A stretch of 64,000 bases of DNA from Megascapheus bottae. Lineage: Eukaryota; Chordata; Mammalia; Rodentia; Geomyidae. The notes under the pieces are model-generated. The model made no database searches, had not been told where the DNA came from, and was given only the letters and a program-made list of their open reading frames with translations. The translations under genes and the position numbers were made by a program. The DNA lies in assembly GCA_024803745.1 (NCBI GenBank), contig JANJXV010000043.1:5477518-5541517 (forward strand). Reading direction: 5' to 3'. Of this stretch, positions 9,431 to 20,800 are shown one piece after another (the stretch's first letter is position 1; every line of letters starts with the position of its first letter).

Positions 9431-9995
9431 AAATAAATAAATAAACATTATCTCATCAATCTTTTTCGTCATTGTAAAGTCAACTTAATTATGGACCTTT
9501 AATATTTGGTGTTGAGAGGTCTTTCTTCATCTTCTGTGCCTGGGTGATGTGGTAAGTCAACATCCCACACAATTCTTTCATTCTAATAAGCGGTTCCAGT
9601 GTTCTGAATAAAGTTTTGATTTGCTGCAATCTCTTTTCTCAATTTATCATCCTATTTAATAAAATATTACAGAACTTTCCAGAAAGGACTAGTCTATGCT
9701 ACTTCTTCAATTATGTCCTCTAGGATTTCCTCTCTCATTTGAGCTTCAGGTGTTACAGGCTGAGATGTGAGGATGGCTATTCAGAACCAGGTTGGGCAGG
9801 AAAGTCTGTGACACTCTAATCTCTACCCATAAAACTGTGGAAGTAAGCTGGGCCTGCATTCACCCTGCCACTCACCACTGTGTCCCAGCCAGAGCAATCC
9901 ATCTAGAAAGAGAAAAAGGTGTGAACAAATTGGAAAATCAAATTCCAGAATGTGGCTGTGTATACAGGATGTGACCTCCACTAAAGTAACTCCAA
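9431..9995. other. Duplicated block with LTR-like AATAAA region; SINE lost
   Basis: Matches 931-1362 and 1667-1899, but the SINE plus microsatellite between them (1363-1666) is deleted at about 9840. No gene seen. Confidence 0.6.
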
Positions 9996-10224
9996 AAATC
10001 AGTTTTAGTGCCAGTGGCTCAAGCCTGAACCCCCAGCTACTCCACAGGCTGAGATCCGAGAGTGGACGCTCACTGACATCCTGGGCAGGAAAACCTCCAG
10101 GACCTTATTTCCACTTAAATAAGAATAAGACAGAAGTGGAATGGTGGCACAAGTGGTAGAGCACCAACCTTCAGTACAAAAGGTTAGGGAGAATGCCCAG
10201 GCCCTGAAATCCTGGTCCAGAACC

Positions 10225-10263
<39 letters not shown>

Positions 10264-10288
10264 GCACGCACGCACGCACGCACACACA
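9996..10288 (+). mobile_element. Diverged composite SINE with (CA)n/(CGCA)n tail
   Basis: Paralogue of 1900-2195. The tail is (CA)n turning into (CGCA)n near 10258-10282. Confidence 0.85.
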
Positions 10289-10357
10289 CTCCATCTTTCA
10301 ATAGGGTCTGGAGGGGATCATATGGTCCTGTGTTTATTTAGGGGATTTCATTTCTTT

Positions 10358-10404
<47 letters not shown>

Positions 10405-11148
10405 GCTCTTGCAGCTTGAACTCAGAGCCTGGGCATTTTCCAAGACTGGTTGTTTTTTTTATTTTTATTTTAATTAATAAAAGGGTTACATGATATTTGC
10501 CAGATAGAAGGTGCATTAATTCACATATATTGATACCCTTTCACATGCCTTGGTCCCCATTACCCACCCCTCCACCCCCCTCCCCTCTTGGTTTTCTCCC
10601 CTTCCCTATACAATTTCAAATAACCAAATACAAACAAATCCAATATATCAGATAGCAAAGTGAGATACTGTAACAATATGAGATACCCAAGGGACAGCAA
10701 AAGAGATGAGAGATAACATAGTACATTAAGGACAACAAATGACATCGCCCCATTTGTTAGGAAATGGAAAGTCTTAGAAAAAAATCGTATTAAGTGAAGT
10801 ATGCCAGACTCAAAGGAAATTAGGCTCAATGGTTCCCCTCATTTGTCATAATCAGTAGAAACCATGGGCTCTACTAGCAGAGATCTGAAATATAGCAAAA
10901 CCTTGATACACAAGGCCATATAGTATGAAGCTAATTGAAAGGACCTCCAGGATATTGAAACAAAAGCCAAGACTGGTTTTGCTCAAGGATTCTGCTCTTC
11001 TGCTTGAGCCACAGCTCCATTCTGCCTTTTTAGTGGTTCATTGAAGAGAAGACTCTACAGACTTTTCTGCACCACTGGCTTCTAACTCTAAATCCTCACA
11101 TCTCAGCCTCCTAAGTATTTCAAATTACAGGCCTGAGCCAGCAGCATC
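10358..11148 (-). mobile_element. SINE, minus strand, with (GT)n tail, split by an L1
   Basis: Paralogue of 2271-2582. The SINE resumes after the L1 at 10979. The pair faces the (CA)n-tailed SINE upstream. Confidence 0.87.
10440..10978 (-). mobile_element. Twin-primed (5'-inverted) short LINE-1 with target-site duplication
   Basis: 10452-10737 is the LINE-1 3'UTR in minus orientation, with poly(T) at the left. 10738-10966 is the sequence just upstream of it in the element, in plus orientation, so the 5' part is inverted. Only about a dozen L1 bases are lost at the breakpoint. CCAAGACTGGTT flanks it at 10440-10451 and 10967-10978. Empty sites are visible near 2395 and 48931. Confidence 0.95.
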
Positions 11149-11189
11149 TAACTGAGACTGTTTTCTTTTTCCTTTTTCTCTTTATTTTT

Positions 11190-11400
11190 TTTTGTGGGTC
11201 TTTGCATTTGAACTCTGAGCCTGGGTGCTGTCCCTCAGCTCTTGAGCTCAAGACTACTGCCCTACTCCTTGAGCCACTTCTGGGTTTCTGCTGGTTAATT
11301 GGAGTCACACGGTGTTCAGTCCCTGAGCTGGTTTTGAACCGAGATCCTCAGATCTCAGCTTCCTGAGTAGCTCGGATGACAGGAGTGAGACACCATATCT
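11190..11400 (-). mobile_element. 7SL/B1-like composite SINE, minus strand
   Basis: Paralogue of 2625-2855, with reverse-complement right arm, linker and left arm. Confidence 0.85.
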
Positions 11401-12640
11401 GGCAGTGTTTTCTAACCTTGACTTCATAGAAATCCAGCAATTGGGCCGAGGGGAGCAGTAATAGAAGGTAAGGAAGTTGGGGCTGATATGAGAGAAATGA
11501 AGATCAGAAAATACAAACGTCCAGTTAACCAGGGAGGATACATTCATTAAATAATAATTAAATGATCATACATTGATTAAATCCAATGAACAGGGCACTG
11601 AGCTATTCTTGTGATATTCTCAGTAGATACTAAGAGTAACATATATGAGGTAATAAATATAATTTTATAGGGTGCTGGGTGTCTCAGTGTGCTGCTGACC
11701 AAAAAAAACATGGGATTTTTATCTGTAACTTCAAAGTATAAGTCACTATTAAATAATGAATGAAAATCAAGAAATTGTTTTTCCCTGAAAGAACAAGTCA
11801 TTTATATTACATGACCAAAGATTCTTCAAGACAGATGCCAAATCGACGATTTTAGTTCCTATAGCCATTAATAGTTCCTTTGATGATTCATTGTTATCTT
11901 TTTTACCAAAACAAAAGGAAAAAAACAAAAGAAACTGTGTTCCCCTTGGAATAAATTAATTCCTCTCACCCTGTAACTGCCTACAATAATGCAAGAAATT
12001 AACCTAAATCTGTTTATCCATGAAGTCACCTTCACTTAAACTCATGGGAACAAAATGGTTTGGAGACAGGAAAGACATTTCATTTCATAAAGACAATTAT
12101 TTCATGAAAGGCAATTCATTTCATGAGGACATCTTAGTACATTCATCGATTGAGTTGCAAGAAACTGCACAAGCTTCTGACTCCCTTCTCTGAATTCAGT
12201 CTCGGTCAAAACCCCACCAACAAACTTCTAAGGAGGAGTTGGGGAGATAAGAAATCTTCAGTGATAACCAAAACAGAGAGCCATGTAAAGACAGGGGAAA
12301 TGTAAATTTATGAACAACAAGACAAAAAGAAGATGGGGTGAGTAGCAGGCAATCCTCTGGAATAGTGAGGATGGGAAGGGCCAGAAGGGAGCTCACATCT
12401 GCAGGTGAGGTCCCAGAACTATAAGGAACTTGGAGTTCAGGCTTTGTGAACTCTGATTTCCTTTCTTTCTCTCATTTTCTGCAACCTAGAGCTCCTTCTT
12501 CAAGAAGTTCCTTTCTGGAAGGTTTCTCACTTTTCTTCACTCTTTCCCAATAATCAGCGTTATCTGTCAGCTTTGCTACATCTCATATATTTATTAATCA
12601 CTCGCTAAAGCTCCACTGTGCACCAGGTATTGTCTTTTGG
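11401..12640. other. Upstream block of OR duplication unit B; no gene seen
   Basis: Homologous to 2856-4100 and 40567-41774, very closely to unit A around 11990-12240. The empty target of the full-length LINE-1 is visible at about 11430-11446. Confidence 0.8.
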
Positions 12641-12654
12641 GTTCCAGGCCAGAG

Positions 12655-12700
<46 letters not shown>

Positions 12701-12731
12701 CCGTGTGTGTCCATGTATGTGTGTGTGTGTG

Positions 12732-12784
<53 letters not shown>

Positions 12785-13015
12785 CTAGGTCTGGGCTGAA
12801 CTCTATCCCTGGCACTGTTCTTCAGCTCCTTTTACTCATGGCTAACACTCTACTACTTGAACAGCAGCTCCACTTCCAGCTTTTTCTGTCATTATTTGGA
12901 AATAAGGGTCTCAAGGACTTTCCTGCCCAGACTGGCTTTGAACAGCAATTGTCAAATCTCCGACTCCTGAATAACAATGATTACAGAGAGGAAGCACCAA
13001 TGCCAACTTTGGACT
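12641..13015 (-). mobile_element. SINE, minus strand, with long (GT)n tail
   Basis: (GT)n with occasional GTCC at 12655-12780 precedes the reverse-complement SINE. Paralogue of 4101-4436. Confidence 0.85.
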
Positions 13016-13152
13016 TTTTTTTTCTTATCCTCTCCAATATTTTGCTGGCATATTTGACTGAAAATGAATGGTTGGTTTCCCATTTGTGTCCATAACAAAA
13101 TCTAGCCAACAACAGAATTACGAATAAGGAAGTATTCCCCTTCGTGGGGGGC

Positions 13153-13430
13153 TATGAGTGTGTGTGTATGTGTCTGTCTGTGTGTCTGTCTGTGTGCCTG
13201 CATGTACATGTGGCGGTCGTGGGGCTTGAACTGTGGGTCTGGGTACTGTCCCTGAGCTTCTGAGCCATACCAAGTGAACTATAGCTCATGTGTGGCTTTT
13301 GGTGATTAATCAGGAATGAGAATCTCAGGGATTTCCCTGCCTGAGCTGGCTTCACACCCTGATACTTCAATTGCAGCCTCCTAGTAGCTAGAATGCTAGC
13401 TGTGAGCCACTGGCACCCAACTTCCCTCAC
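13153..13430 (-). mobile_element. SINE, minus strand, with GT/CTGT tail
   Basis: GT-rich start, GGGGCTTGAACTGTGGGTC and reverse-complement left arm. Orthologous with 41975-42240. Confidence 0.8.
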
Positions 13431-13879
13431 TTAGTTTTGCACATGCACACTGGCTTCAGTGTGCACAGAATGGATTTCTACGTATAGCAACTGGGAAAAT
13501 GGGTTTTGCTGTGCTATTTCCATACAGGCATATATTGTATTTTGATCACAATAAACCCCTCTGTAGGTCTTTCTCTGGTCCATAGTCCCAGCCCCTGATT
13601 TCAACAGGGTTTGGTGGATTTTATCTTCATCTTCACATATTCTGTATTATTCAATACCACCATTCCTTCCCTGTCCATTAGGCCTGTCCCCATAAAAATT
13701 TACATTCAAGATAGATAGATACATAGATACATAGCTAGATACATGGATAGAGCATTGAGCATATGAACCAAATTCATCCAGTTTATTATTGTATGATCCA
13801 TTAATTTTGCTGATTTCCACATAATTTGTTCTTGCTCCAGGGCATGAAGATGAGTGTTGTATATTGTATATCTATGTGT
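13431..13879 (-). other. Old LINE-1-like remnant (minus) and short (GATA)n
   Basis: Resembles the reverse complement of an older mammalian L1 3' region (TATTTCCATACAGGCATATA...TTTGATCACAATAAACCCC). It is shared with 42300-42560. A short ATAGATAC repeat is at about 13712-13745. The family call is from memory and weak. Confidence 0.4.
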
Positions 13880-14100
13880 GTGTTTGTGTGTGTGTGTGCC
13901 AGTCCTGGGATTAAACTCAGTATCCCTCAGACTTGTTACTCAAGGCTACCACTAAAGCCACAGCTCCAACACTTCCATTTTTTTGGTGCTTCAAATTGGA
14001 GTTGAGAGTTTCACTGACTTTCATGCCTATGCTGGCACTGAACCATGAACCTCAAATCTCAGCCTCCTGAGCAGCTAGCATGACAGGCATAAGCCAAAGG
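13880..14100 (-). mobile_element. SINE, minus strand, GT-rich tail
   Basis: GTGTGTGTGCCAGTCCTGGG begins the reverse-complement right arm. The left arm ends near 14095. Related copies are at 26084-26410 and 43985-44150. Confidence 0.78.
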
Positions 14101-14175
14101 TGGTTTCCTCAATATATTGTGTGTTTGCGATATGATGTTGCTTTCTCCTCTGGCACTCTCTTCTTTACTTGCTCA

Positions 14176-14250
14176 TATTTTAGAAGGAATTCTCTGTCAG
14201 GAGGCATCCACAGCCATGTTGACCAGCCATGCTGTATTCCATCCACACAG
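14176..14250 (+). other. Putative 5' non-coding exon of OR unit B (donor at 14251)
   Basis: Same conserved block as 5221-5300, ending ATCCACACAG before GTAACAC. Here it is only about 550 bases upstream of the OR start codon. Confidence 0.5.
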
Positions 14251-14800
14251 GTAACACATGTGTCGTGTTGAGAACAGTTCAGTCCAGGAACGCTGCCTGG
14301 AGTCCAGGTGATGTTGCTGAATGGCATCCGGGAACTCCATGTACTGAGATTTGCCCCAAAAATGCTCCCATTCCTGAGACAAATGCTCGCTCCGTGGCCT
14401 GCAGACAACGGTAGGTCGACTCCACGGTGATGGCCTCTCATGTTTCTTCTCACATGGTCCACATTCACCCAGCTCCACAAGAAGTAACACAATTATACCT
14501 GGGGGTTGAAAGCGCTTTCTGACTGGGGAGGTGAGGGGAAGACATGGGCAGATGAATGGACAGAGGAAGGGTGGGCAAATGCAATCCTAAAACTCAATGT
14601 ACAAACGTGAAGCTAGAACTGGGTAAACTGAGGGATGGAAGGGGCTGGGACACATGAGCATGACGGGATGACACTGTACTCACAAGTCCTATGTTGAATT
14701 GAAAGCCCTGACTACAACTACTTACAAATAACTTCAAATACAACCATGTGAGCATTCACGGAACTTTTGCTTACTTGTCCCAAGGAGAACAGCCAGGACT
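14251..14800 (+). other. Putative intron upstream of OR copy 2
   Basis: Matches introns of units A, C and D but lacks the SINEs seen in unit A. Ends with a pyrimidine run and CAAG before the coding exon. Confidence 0.45.
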
Positions 14801-15720
14801 ATGACAGCAAAAAACCTCACAGGGGAATCACCATTCCTCCTCCTGGGCCTCTCAGACGACCCTCAACTCCAGCCCCTGCTCTTTGGGCTCTTCCTGTCCA
14901 TGTACCTGATCACTGTGCTGGGAAATCTGCTCATCATCCTGGAAGTCACCTCTGACCCCCACCTCCACACCCCCATGTACTTCTTCCTCTCCATCCTCTC
15001 CTTTGTAGACATCTGCTTCACCTCCACCACTATCCCCAAGATGCTGGTGACCATCCAGACTGAGAGGAAAGACATTTCCTACCCAGAGTGCCTCACTCAG
15101 GTGTATTTCTTCATGATTTTTGGTGGAATGGACAATTTCCTATTGACCGTGATGGCTTATGACCGCTTTGTGGCCATCTGCCACCCACTGAACTACCCAG
15201 TGATCATGAACCCTCACCTCTGTGGCCTGCTGGTGCTGGCGTCTTGGCTGGTCATGTTCTGTGTCGCCATGCTCCATATCCTGCTCCTGGTTTGCCTGAC
15301 CTTCCCGTGGGTACCGAGATCCCCCATTTCTTCTGTGAACTGGTTCAGCTTCTCGAGGTGGCCAGCTCCGATGCCCTGGTAAACACCATCTGTCTCTATG
15401 TAGTAACTTCCCTGGTTTGTGCATTTTCTGCCTCTGGGATCCTGTTCTCTTACCGTCAGATTCTCTCCTCTTTAATGAAGCTGTCCAACACTGCTAGCAA
15501 GCACAAAGCCTTCTCCACCTGTGGCTCTCACCTCTGCGTGGTTGCCTTGTTCTATGGCACAGGCTTTGGGGTGTACCTCAGTTCGGCTGTATCTCTTTCT
15601 CCCAGATCTGGGGCCGTGGCCTCGGTGATGTACACAGTGGTCACCCCTATGCTGAACCCCTTCATCTACAGCCTGAGGAACCAGGATGTGATGGGGGCCC
15701 TGGGGAGACTCCTACGCTGA
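14801..15720 (+). pseudogene. Olfactory receptor family 7-like, single-base frameshift (OR copy 2)
   Basis: Class II olfactory receptor of the same family, about 306 codons. It has N-terminal NLT glycosylation, [30 protein letters not shown] and [12 protein letters not shown], and ends GRLLR rather than the longer GRLPGR-DGL tail of copies 1, 3 and 4. The frame breaks in extracellular loop 2 near 15304. A run of three C stands where alignment needs four, and downstream reading continues in the next frame to a TGA at 15718-15720. Its C-terminus and 3' flank are more diverged than those of the other three + strand copies, so it is an older paralogue. The single homopolymer lesion leaves open a sequencing error or an allele. 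Confidence 0.92.
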
Positions 15721-15814
15721 GCTGTGCCTTGTCCCAAACGGATTCCTGACCCCAAATTAAGTGGGCACTACAAACCATAAGGAAAATGCAGTGAGTTCTC
15801 CTATCCTGGCACTG

Positions 15815-16083
15815 AATATGTTTGCGTGTCTGTGTCTGTCTGTCTGTGCATGTGTCTGTGTGGAAACTGAAGCTTGAACTCAGGGCACTTTTCTCTCTCA
15901 TATAGCTATTTCACTGAAGGCTGGCACTCCGCCACTTGAGAAATATCTGCACTTGTGGATCTTGCTGGACAGCTGGACATAAGAAGCCCTCAGAATTGTT
16001 TGTCCATGATAACTTTGAACTGAGATCCTCAGATCTCAGCTTCTTGGGGAGCTAGGACTGCAGATGTGAGCCACTGGCGTCTG
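15815..16083 (-). mobile_element. SINE, minus strand
   Basis: TGTC/TGTG tail at about 15818-15862, then reverse-complement arms to GAGCCACTGGCG. Confidence 0.75.
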
Positions 16084-16490
16084 ACTGTCTAGGCTCTTTC
16101 ACCGCTGTAAATGTCTTCTTTCATTGATTGTTTTAGTTCCCAATGTACGTCTGACTCCACTTGGATATGTGTGTGTTTGTTACTCTCAGTTACTTCCTCC
16201 ATCATTCCTTTGAAACTTTTCTTCCCTGTAGACTGATTTAAGGGTCAGCTTTGTTCAGATTTTCCTGAGACTTCTAATTTGATATCCAGAATATTTTTTA
16301 ACCAACAATACTGAGACAGTTTCTGAGAAAATCATCTTGTTGAATAATACAGTCCCGTCACTTAAAACAGTTAATATCTTGGATCTACACAAGTGTCAAA
16401 AGGAAAATCCTAACCAATCAAGATGGGTGCTTGTTTTACATCTGTAACATTTTTTCATCTGGAAATCTTTCCTTGAACTAATTATTCCTG
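16084..16490. other. Diverged 3' flank of OR copy 2; no gene seen
   Basis: Around 16240-16300 it weakly matches the 3' flanks of copies 1 and 4 (TTTTCCTGAGACTTCTAATT). Nothing else recognised. Confidence 0.5.
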
Positions 16491-16676
16491 GGGCTGGACC
16501 TCAGGGCTTGGGCACTGTCCTTGGGTTTTTTCCTCAAGGTTAGTGCTCTACTACTTGAGCCACAGTAAGACTCTTGGCCTTTCTATATGTGTGGTACTGA
16601 GGAATCGAATCTGGGTCTTCATGCATGCTAAGCAAGCACTCTAACACTAGGCAAAACTCCTGACCCCTGAACTAGT
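16491..16676 (-). mobile_element. Dimeric ID-type SINE, minus strand
   Basis: Reverse-complement right arm, then GTGGTACTGAGGAATCGAAT and GCTAAGCAAGCACTCTAACA of the ID head. Confidence 0.88.
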
Positions 16677-16777
16677 TATTCTTACTAAGCCAATTTCTCA
16701 ATGGAGGAGACAATTTAGAATGCACAATAACCAGACACCTGACACTGCACCCAGAGGGCAAACCCTGGCTCTCCTGC

Positions 16778-16985
16778 CTTTTCTTTTTCTTTCTTTTTCT
16801 TTCCTTTTTTCCCTCCAGTCTTGGGCTTGAACTCAGGGTCTGCGCACTCTCCCTGAGCTTCTTTTGTTCAAGGATAGCAAGGTACCACTTTCAACTTTTT
16901 CTGTTTATATGGTAGTGAGGAATCAAACTCAGGGCTTCATGCATGCTAGGCAAGCATTCTACCACGAAGCCACATTCCCAGCCTA
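16778..16985 (-). mobile_element. Dimeric ID-type SINE, minus strand, T/C-rich tail
   Basis: A TTTTC-rich tail precedes reverse-complement right arm and ID head (CATGCATGCTAGGCAAGC). Confidence 0.88.
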
Positions 16986-17190
16986 CCTTTTGCACAAACA
17001 CATGGTTGGATTTTCAAGAATATAATAACAGTCTAGCTTGGAAATTTTTTTTCACTTGTATATGAACATCTAGAGACACTATAGCATGGTGCTTCCTTTC
17101 TGATGGAATTCTATTTATTTATGTAATATAGTAATTTACATATAAACATAAATTTACGTATATAATTTCATACATAAATATACTATATTT
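16986..17190. other. AT-rich stretch
   Basis: No gene or known repeat recognised. Confidence 0.6.
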
Positions 17191-17385
17191 TCTTTTCTTT
17201 TTTCTTTTTTGCCAGTTCTGGAGCTGGAACTCAGGGCCTAAGCACTGTTGCTGGGCTTTCACCAAAAAATAGTGTTCTAGAACTTCCATCTTTTTCTGGT
17301 TAATTAGAGATAAGAGATAAATTATATATGTGTATACATATATACATATACATAGGATTACAGGCATGAGTCACCAAACCCAGCT
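17191..17385 (-). mobile_element. Diverged SINE, minus strand
   Basis: GCCAGTTCTGGAGCTGGAACTC start and GCATGAGTCACCAAACCCAGC end. A TATACATA microsatellite replaces its middle. Confidence 0.7.
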
Positions 17386-17413
17386 TAAGAAATCCACTTT
17401 TGCTTCCATGGCT

Positions 17414-17650
17414 TTAATAGAAGCCAGGCGTCAGTGGCTTACCCCTGTCATTGTAGCTACTCAGGAGGCTGAGATCTGAGGATCGAGGTTCAAAGCCAGT
17501 CCAAGCACAAAATTTAGTGAGACTGTTCTCTCCATGAACCACTAGAAAACTGCAAGTGGTGCTGTGGTTCAAGTGGTAGAGTGCTAGCCTTGAGAAAGCC
17601 CAAGGACAGTGCCCAGGCCCTGAGTTCAAGCCCCAGGACTGGCAAAAAAA
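17414..17650 (+). mobile_element. 7SL/B1-like composite SINE
   Basis: Left arm, ACCACTAGAAAACTG linker, right arm with GGTAGAGTGCTAGCCTTGAG and A-rich tail. It is one of the better-preserved copies. Confidence 0.9.
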
Positions 17651-17861
17651 ATGAATGACAGGATGTACAAGTCCTGTGGAAGAAGGCACAGTGGGAGCAG
17701 AGGGAAGATGGACAGGGAGGGAGAAAGGGATGCAGACTGCCAAGATACTTTGCATGCATACATGGAGAGAGCAACAGGGTAAATCTAATCAAGGTATATT
17801 ATAAGCAAATAATAGGTCAAAGAAACCTACTGACTTTCAAAAGGACAAGAAGAAAACCCTT

Positions 17862-18100
17862 TTAGGGAATTGGTGGCTCATTCCTCTAATCCTAGGCTGA
17901 TGGGACTTGAGGCTCAAGGTTCAACACCAGCTGAAGCAGGAGAGTCCATAAGACTCTTATCCTCAATTAACTCTCCGTAAAGGTGGAAGTAGAGCTATGG
18001 CTCCACTGGCAGTAGAGGTAGAGGACTAGCATTGAGGGAAGAAAAAAGCTCAAGGACAGTCAAGGACAGCACCCAAGCCCTGAGTTCAAGCCCCAGGACT
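17862..18100 (+). mobile_element. Diverged composite SINE
   Basis: TCCTCTAATCCTAGGCTGAT, linker and right arm ending TTCAAGCCCCAGGACTGG. Confidence 0.75.
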
Positions 18101-18530
18101 GGAATGATAAACATAAAGGACAGTGAGACCAAAGAAGAAAACTCTTAGGAAAGGAACACAAAGGTGCAATGCCTCTTTGCATCTCATCATGTGGACTAAT
18201 ATTTATTGAAATCAACTCCAGATAATGGAAATAAGAGGTTTTCTTCTTCATTACTGTTTTTGTTTTCTTTTCTTTTTGTTTGCTTATCTATCTTTGGGAG
18301 GTTAAGAGAGGCACAAAAATGGAGGAGCAAAGGGTGAATAAACACAGCAGTGGCACTTATTATACACTACCATAAAAATGAACTATATAATTTCTGGGTG
18401 GGGGTGGGGTGGAAAAACTGGGAAAGTGAGGGAAGGGCTGACCTTGTCCAAAAAGAAATGTGCTCTTTCTCTGCATTATGAAACTGTAACCCCTCTTTTA
18501 TGATAGCAATAAAAATAAAAGAAAGAAAAA
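18101..18530 (+). other. Possible old LINE tail; otherwise unrecognised
   Basis: A G-rich stretch near 18395, GAAACTGTAACCCCTC near 18480 and an AATAAAAATAAAAG tail near 18510 together suggest an old LINE-1 3' end. Too diverged to be sure. Confidence 0.35.
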
Positions 18531-18885
18531 ACTTTAATGTAAGTTCTGTGTTGAGCCATGGGTAAAATAAACAAAATCATAGCTCATAACTGTGTGCTCT
18601 CAAATGGTTGCTTGCTCTTATACACATTTTTAATTACTTAATAAAGCTATCATGTCAGAGTGGTTTGTGATTCCTGTGCTAACAACGTTTAATTGTGTTC
18701 AAAATTGAACTAACAATCTTCCTAAACCTTACTTCTTTTTGTTTTATTTTACTTTTTGAGAAATTCAGTTTTTTCCTGATAAAAATGGACCGTTTATTTT
18801 GGAGAGAATTTACTGAAAGTTTAAGGAAAAAAGTCAATTCTGTAATGGGCGAAGTATTGACACTCAAGAAATAAATAAATCTCCC
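18531..18885. other. AT-rich unique-looking sequence; no gene seen
   Basis: No repeat family or conserved reading frame recognised. Confidence 0.5.
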
Positions 18886-19125
18886 AATTTTTTTTGTCAG
18901 TCATGGGGCTTGACCTCTGAGCCTGGGTGCTATCCTTGAGCTCTTCAGCTCAAGGCTTACCACCCTACCTCTTGAGCCACAGCACCACTTCTGGTTTTTC
19001 TGGTGGTTAATTGGAGATAAGAGTCTCACAGACTTCAGTGCCCAGGCTGGCTTTGAATCACGATCCTCAGATTTCAGCCTACTGAGTAGCTGGGATTATA
19101 GGAGTGAGCCACCGGTGTGAATCTT
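18886..19125 (-). mobile_element. 7SL/B1-like composite SINE, minus strand
   Basis: Poly(T), TTGACCTCTGAGCCTGGGTG, linker and left arm ending GTGAGCCACCGGTG. Confidence 0.88.
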
Positions 19126-19540
19126 CCGTTTGTTTTTAAAGACTAACTTGAGGTGACTCCATTTTTTATTTATTTTGACAGCTATTAATTGTACAAATCA
19201 ATGGGAGTCAGCGAGATACTTCTGTACATATACACTTCATCTATATTGTTCACGTCTATCTTTCCTTCTCTTAGCCGTGGCACCTTCTCCCACATCCCCA
19301 TCTCTCCCCAGCACCCTTCCTGGTCCCTAAAAATTCCCTCAAAATCTCTCTCCCTTCACCCATCTCAGTCTCTGGCATCTACTATTCCGTCTTTCTGTGC
19401 CTGACTTGCCAACACAACGTAATGTTTTCCAATTCCAACCACATTGCTGCCTCTGACAGATTTTCCTTTTGAATGGCTCCATGATCTTCCATTTTCCCCA
19501 TCTTTTCTTGTTTCCAGGTATTTGAGAGAACTGAATCCTC
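19126..19540 (-). other. Old LINE-1 remnant, minus strand (probable)
   Basis: Resembles the reverse complement of an ancient L1 3' region: GTACAAATC..., a pyrimidine-rich stretch, then AATGTTTTCCAATTCCAACC and GAATGGCTCCATGATCTTCC, which echo the conserved ORF2 end. Based on memory of L1 3' ends. Confidence 0.45.
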
Positions 19541-19856
19541 TGCTTATAGTTTCAGATGTGTGATGATCAGGAGAATGTACCATATCTATCACCTATACAG
19601 TCCCAAAGGCTGAGGCGGAGTTGTGTGATATATTCTTATCACACCATGGTGACTTGGAGTTCTGAACGTTGGCAGAGGCAGCACAGTGGACAGTAGTTGT
19701 CTTGGGAACTATTCTTACAGTTTCTACAACATAACTGTGATGTCACATGTCCAAGGACAAAAATGGGAAGTTGAACTGACCTTGACACAAAGTCTTCACG
19801 GGGTAAATTTGATTGAGGACAGAAAAACAAAGAGTGGGAGGGAAAAAGTACAAGAC
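19541..19856. other. 3' flank of the OR relic; no gene seen
   Basis: No repeat recognised. It precedes the - strand OR fragment. Confidence 0.5.
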
Positions 19857-20333
19857 TTAGAGGCAGAGTATCTCACTCACTGCCAGTCCCCTGCCGACAG
19901 CTTGAGAACTCCAGGCCCAATGAAACATTCTACTGAGAAGCTTCCGTAAGGCTGTCTTGATGTCCCTGTTCCTCAGGCTGTAGATGAAAGGGTTCAGCAT
20001 GGGGGTGACCACTGTGTACACCACCGAGGCCACCACACCCTCCCGGGAAGAGGAGGAAGTACCAGTGCTGAGATACACACCAAGGCCTCTCCCGTAGAAT
20101 AAAGAAACCACAGAGAGATGGGACCACAGGGGGAAAAGGCTTTGTATTTGCCATCTGCTGAAGGGATCCTCGTGATGAAGGACACAATTTGGACGTAGGA
20201 GAAAAGGATTCCTGACAAAGGAACAAAGCCCAGAAGACTGGTCACCACATAGAGCAGGATGTGATTGATCAGGGTGTCGGAGCAGGCCAAGGTTAGGGTC
20301 TGAGCAAGCTCGCAGTAGAAATGTGGAATGACT
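19857..20333 (-). pseudogene. Olfactory receptor fragment, TM5 to C-terminus, cut by L1 (OR copy 5)
   Basis: Read on the - strand, it holds the loop before TM5 (HFYCELAQ), ACSDTLI, TM5, KAFSPCG of TM6, [17 protein letters not shown] and [23 protein letters not shown] of TM7. The N-terminal two thirds are gone; a LINE-1 3' end starts at about 20334. A one-base deletion within the KAFSPCG/SH motif shifts the frame. The surviving C-terminal frame runs past the usual OR end to a stop at 19857-19859. It is the only OR here on the - strand and the most diverged, yet still family 7-like. Confidence 0.9.
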
Positions 20334-20800
20334 GCATTGGCTCAATGGTTTCCCTCATTCGTCATAATCAGAAGAAATCTTGGGTTCTACTAGCAGAGAC
20401 CTGCAATAGAGCACAATCTGGATACATAAGGCCATATAATGTGAAGCTAATTGAAAGGACCTCCAGGATATTGAAACAAAAGCCATATAATGAAGGATTG
20501 TTGTCCTTAATGTACTATGTTGTCTCTCATCTCCTTTGCTGTCCCTTGGTTATCTCATATTGGTATAGTATCTCACTTTGTTATCTGATATATTGAATTT
20601 ATTTGTATTTGGATATTTGAAATTTGATAGGGAAGGGGGGAAAACCAAGACGGGTGGAGGGTGTGGGGGGGGGAGGGAAATGGGTACCAAGACATGTGAA
20701 AGGGTATCAATGTATGTGAATTAATGCACCTTCTATCTGGCAAATATCATGTAACCCTTTTACTAATTACAATAAAAAAATTAAAAAAAAGAAGTTAAAA
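20334..20800 (+). mobile_element. 5'-truncated LINE-1 3' end
   Basis: Begins at GGCTCAATGGTTTCCC in the last ORF2 codons, followed by the 3'UTR with G-rich tract at 20631-20690 and an A-rich tail. It abuts the truncated OR fragment. Confidence 0.93.
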
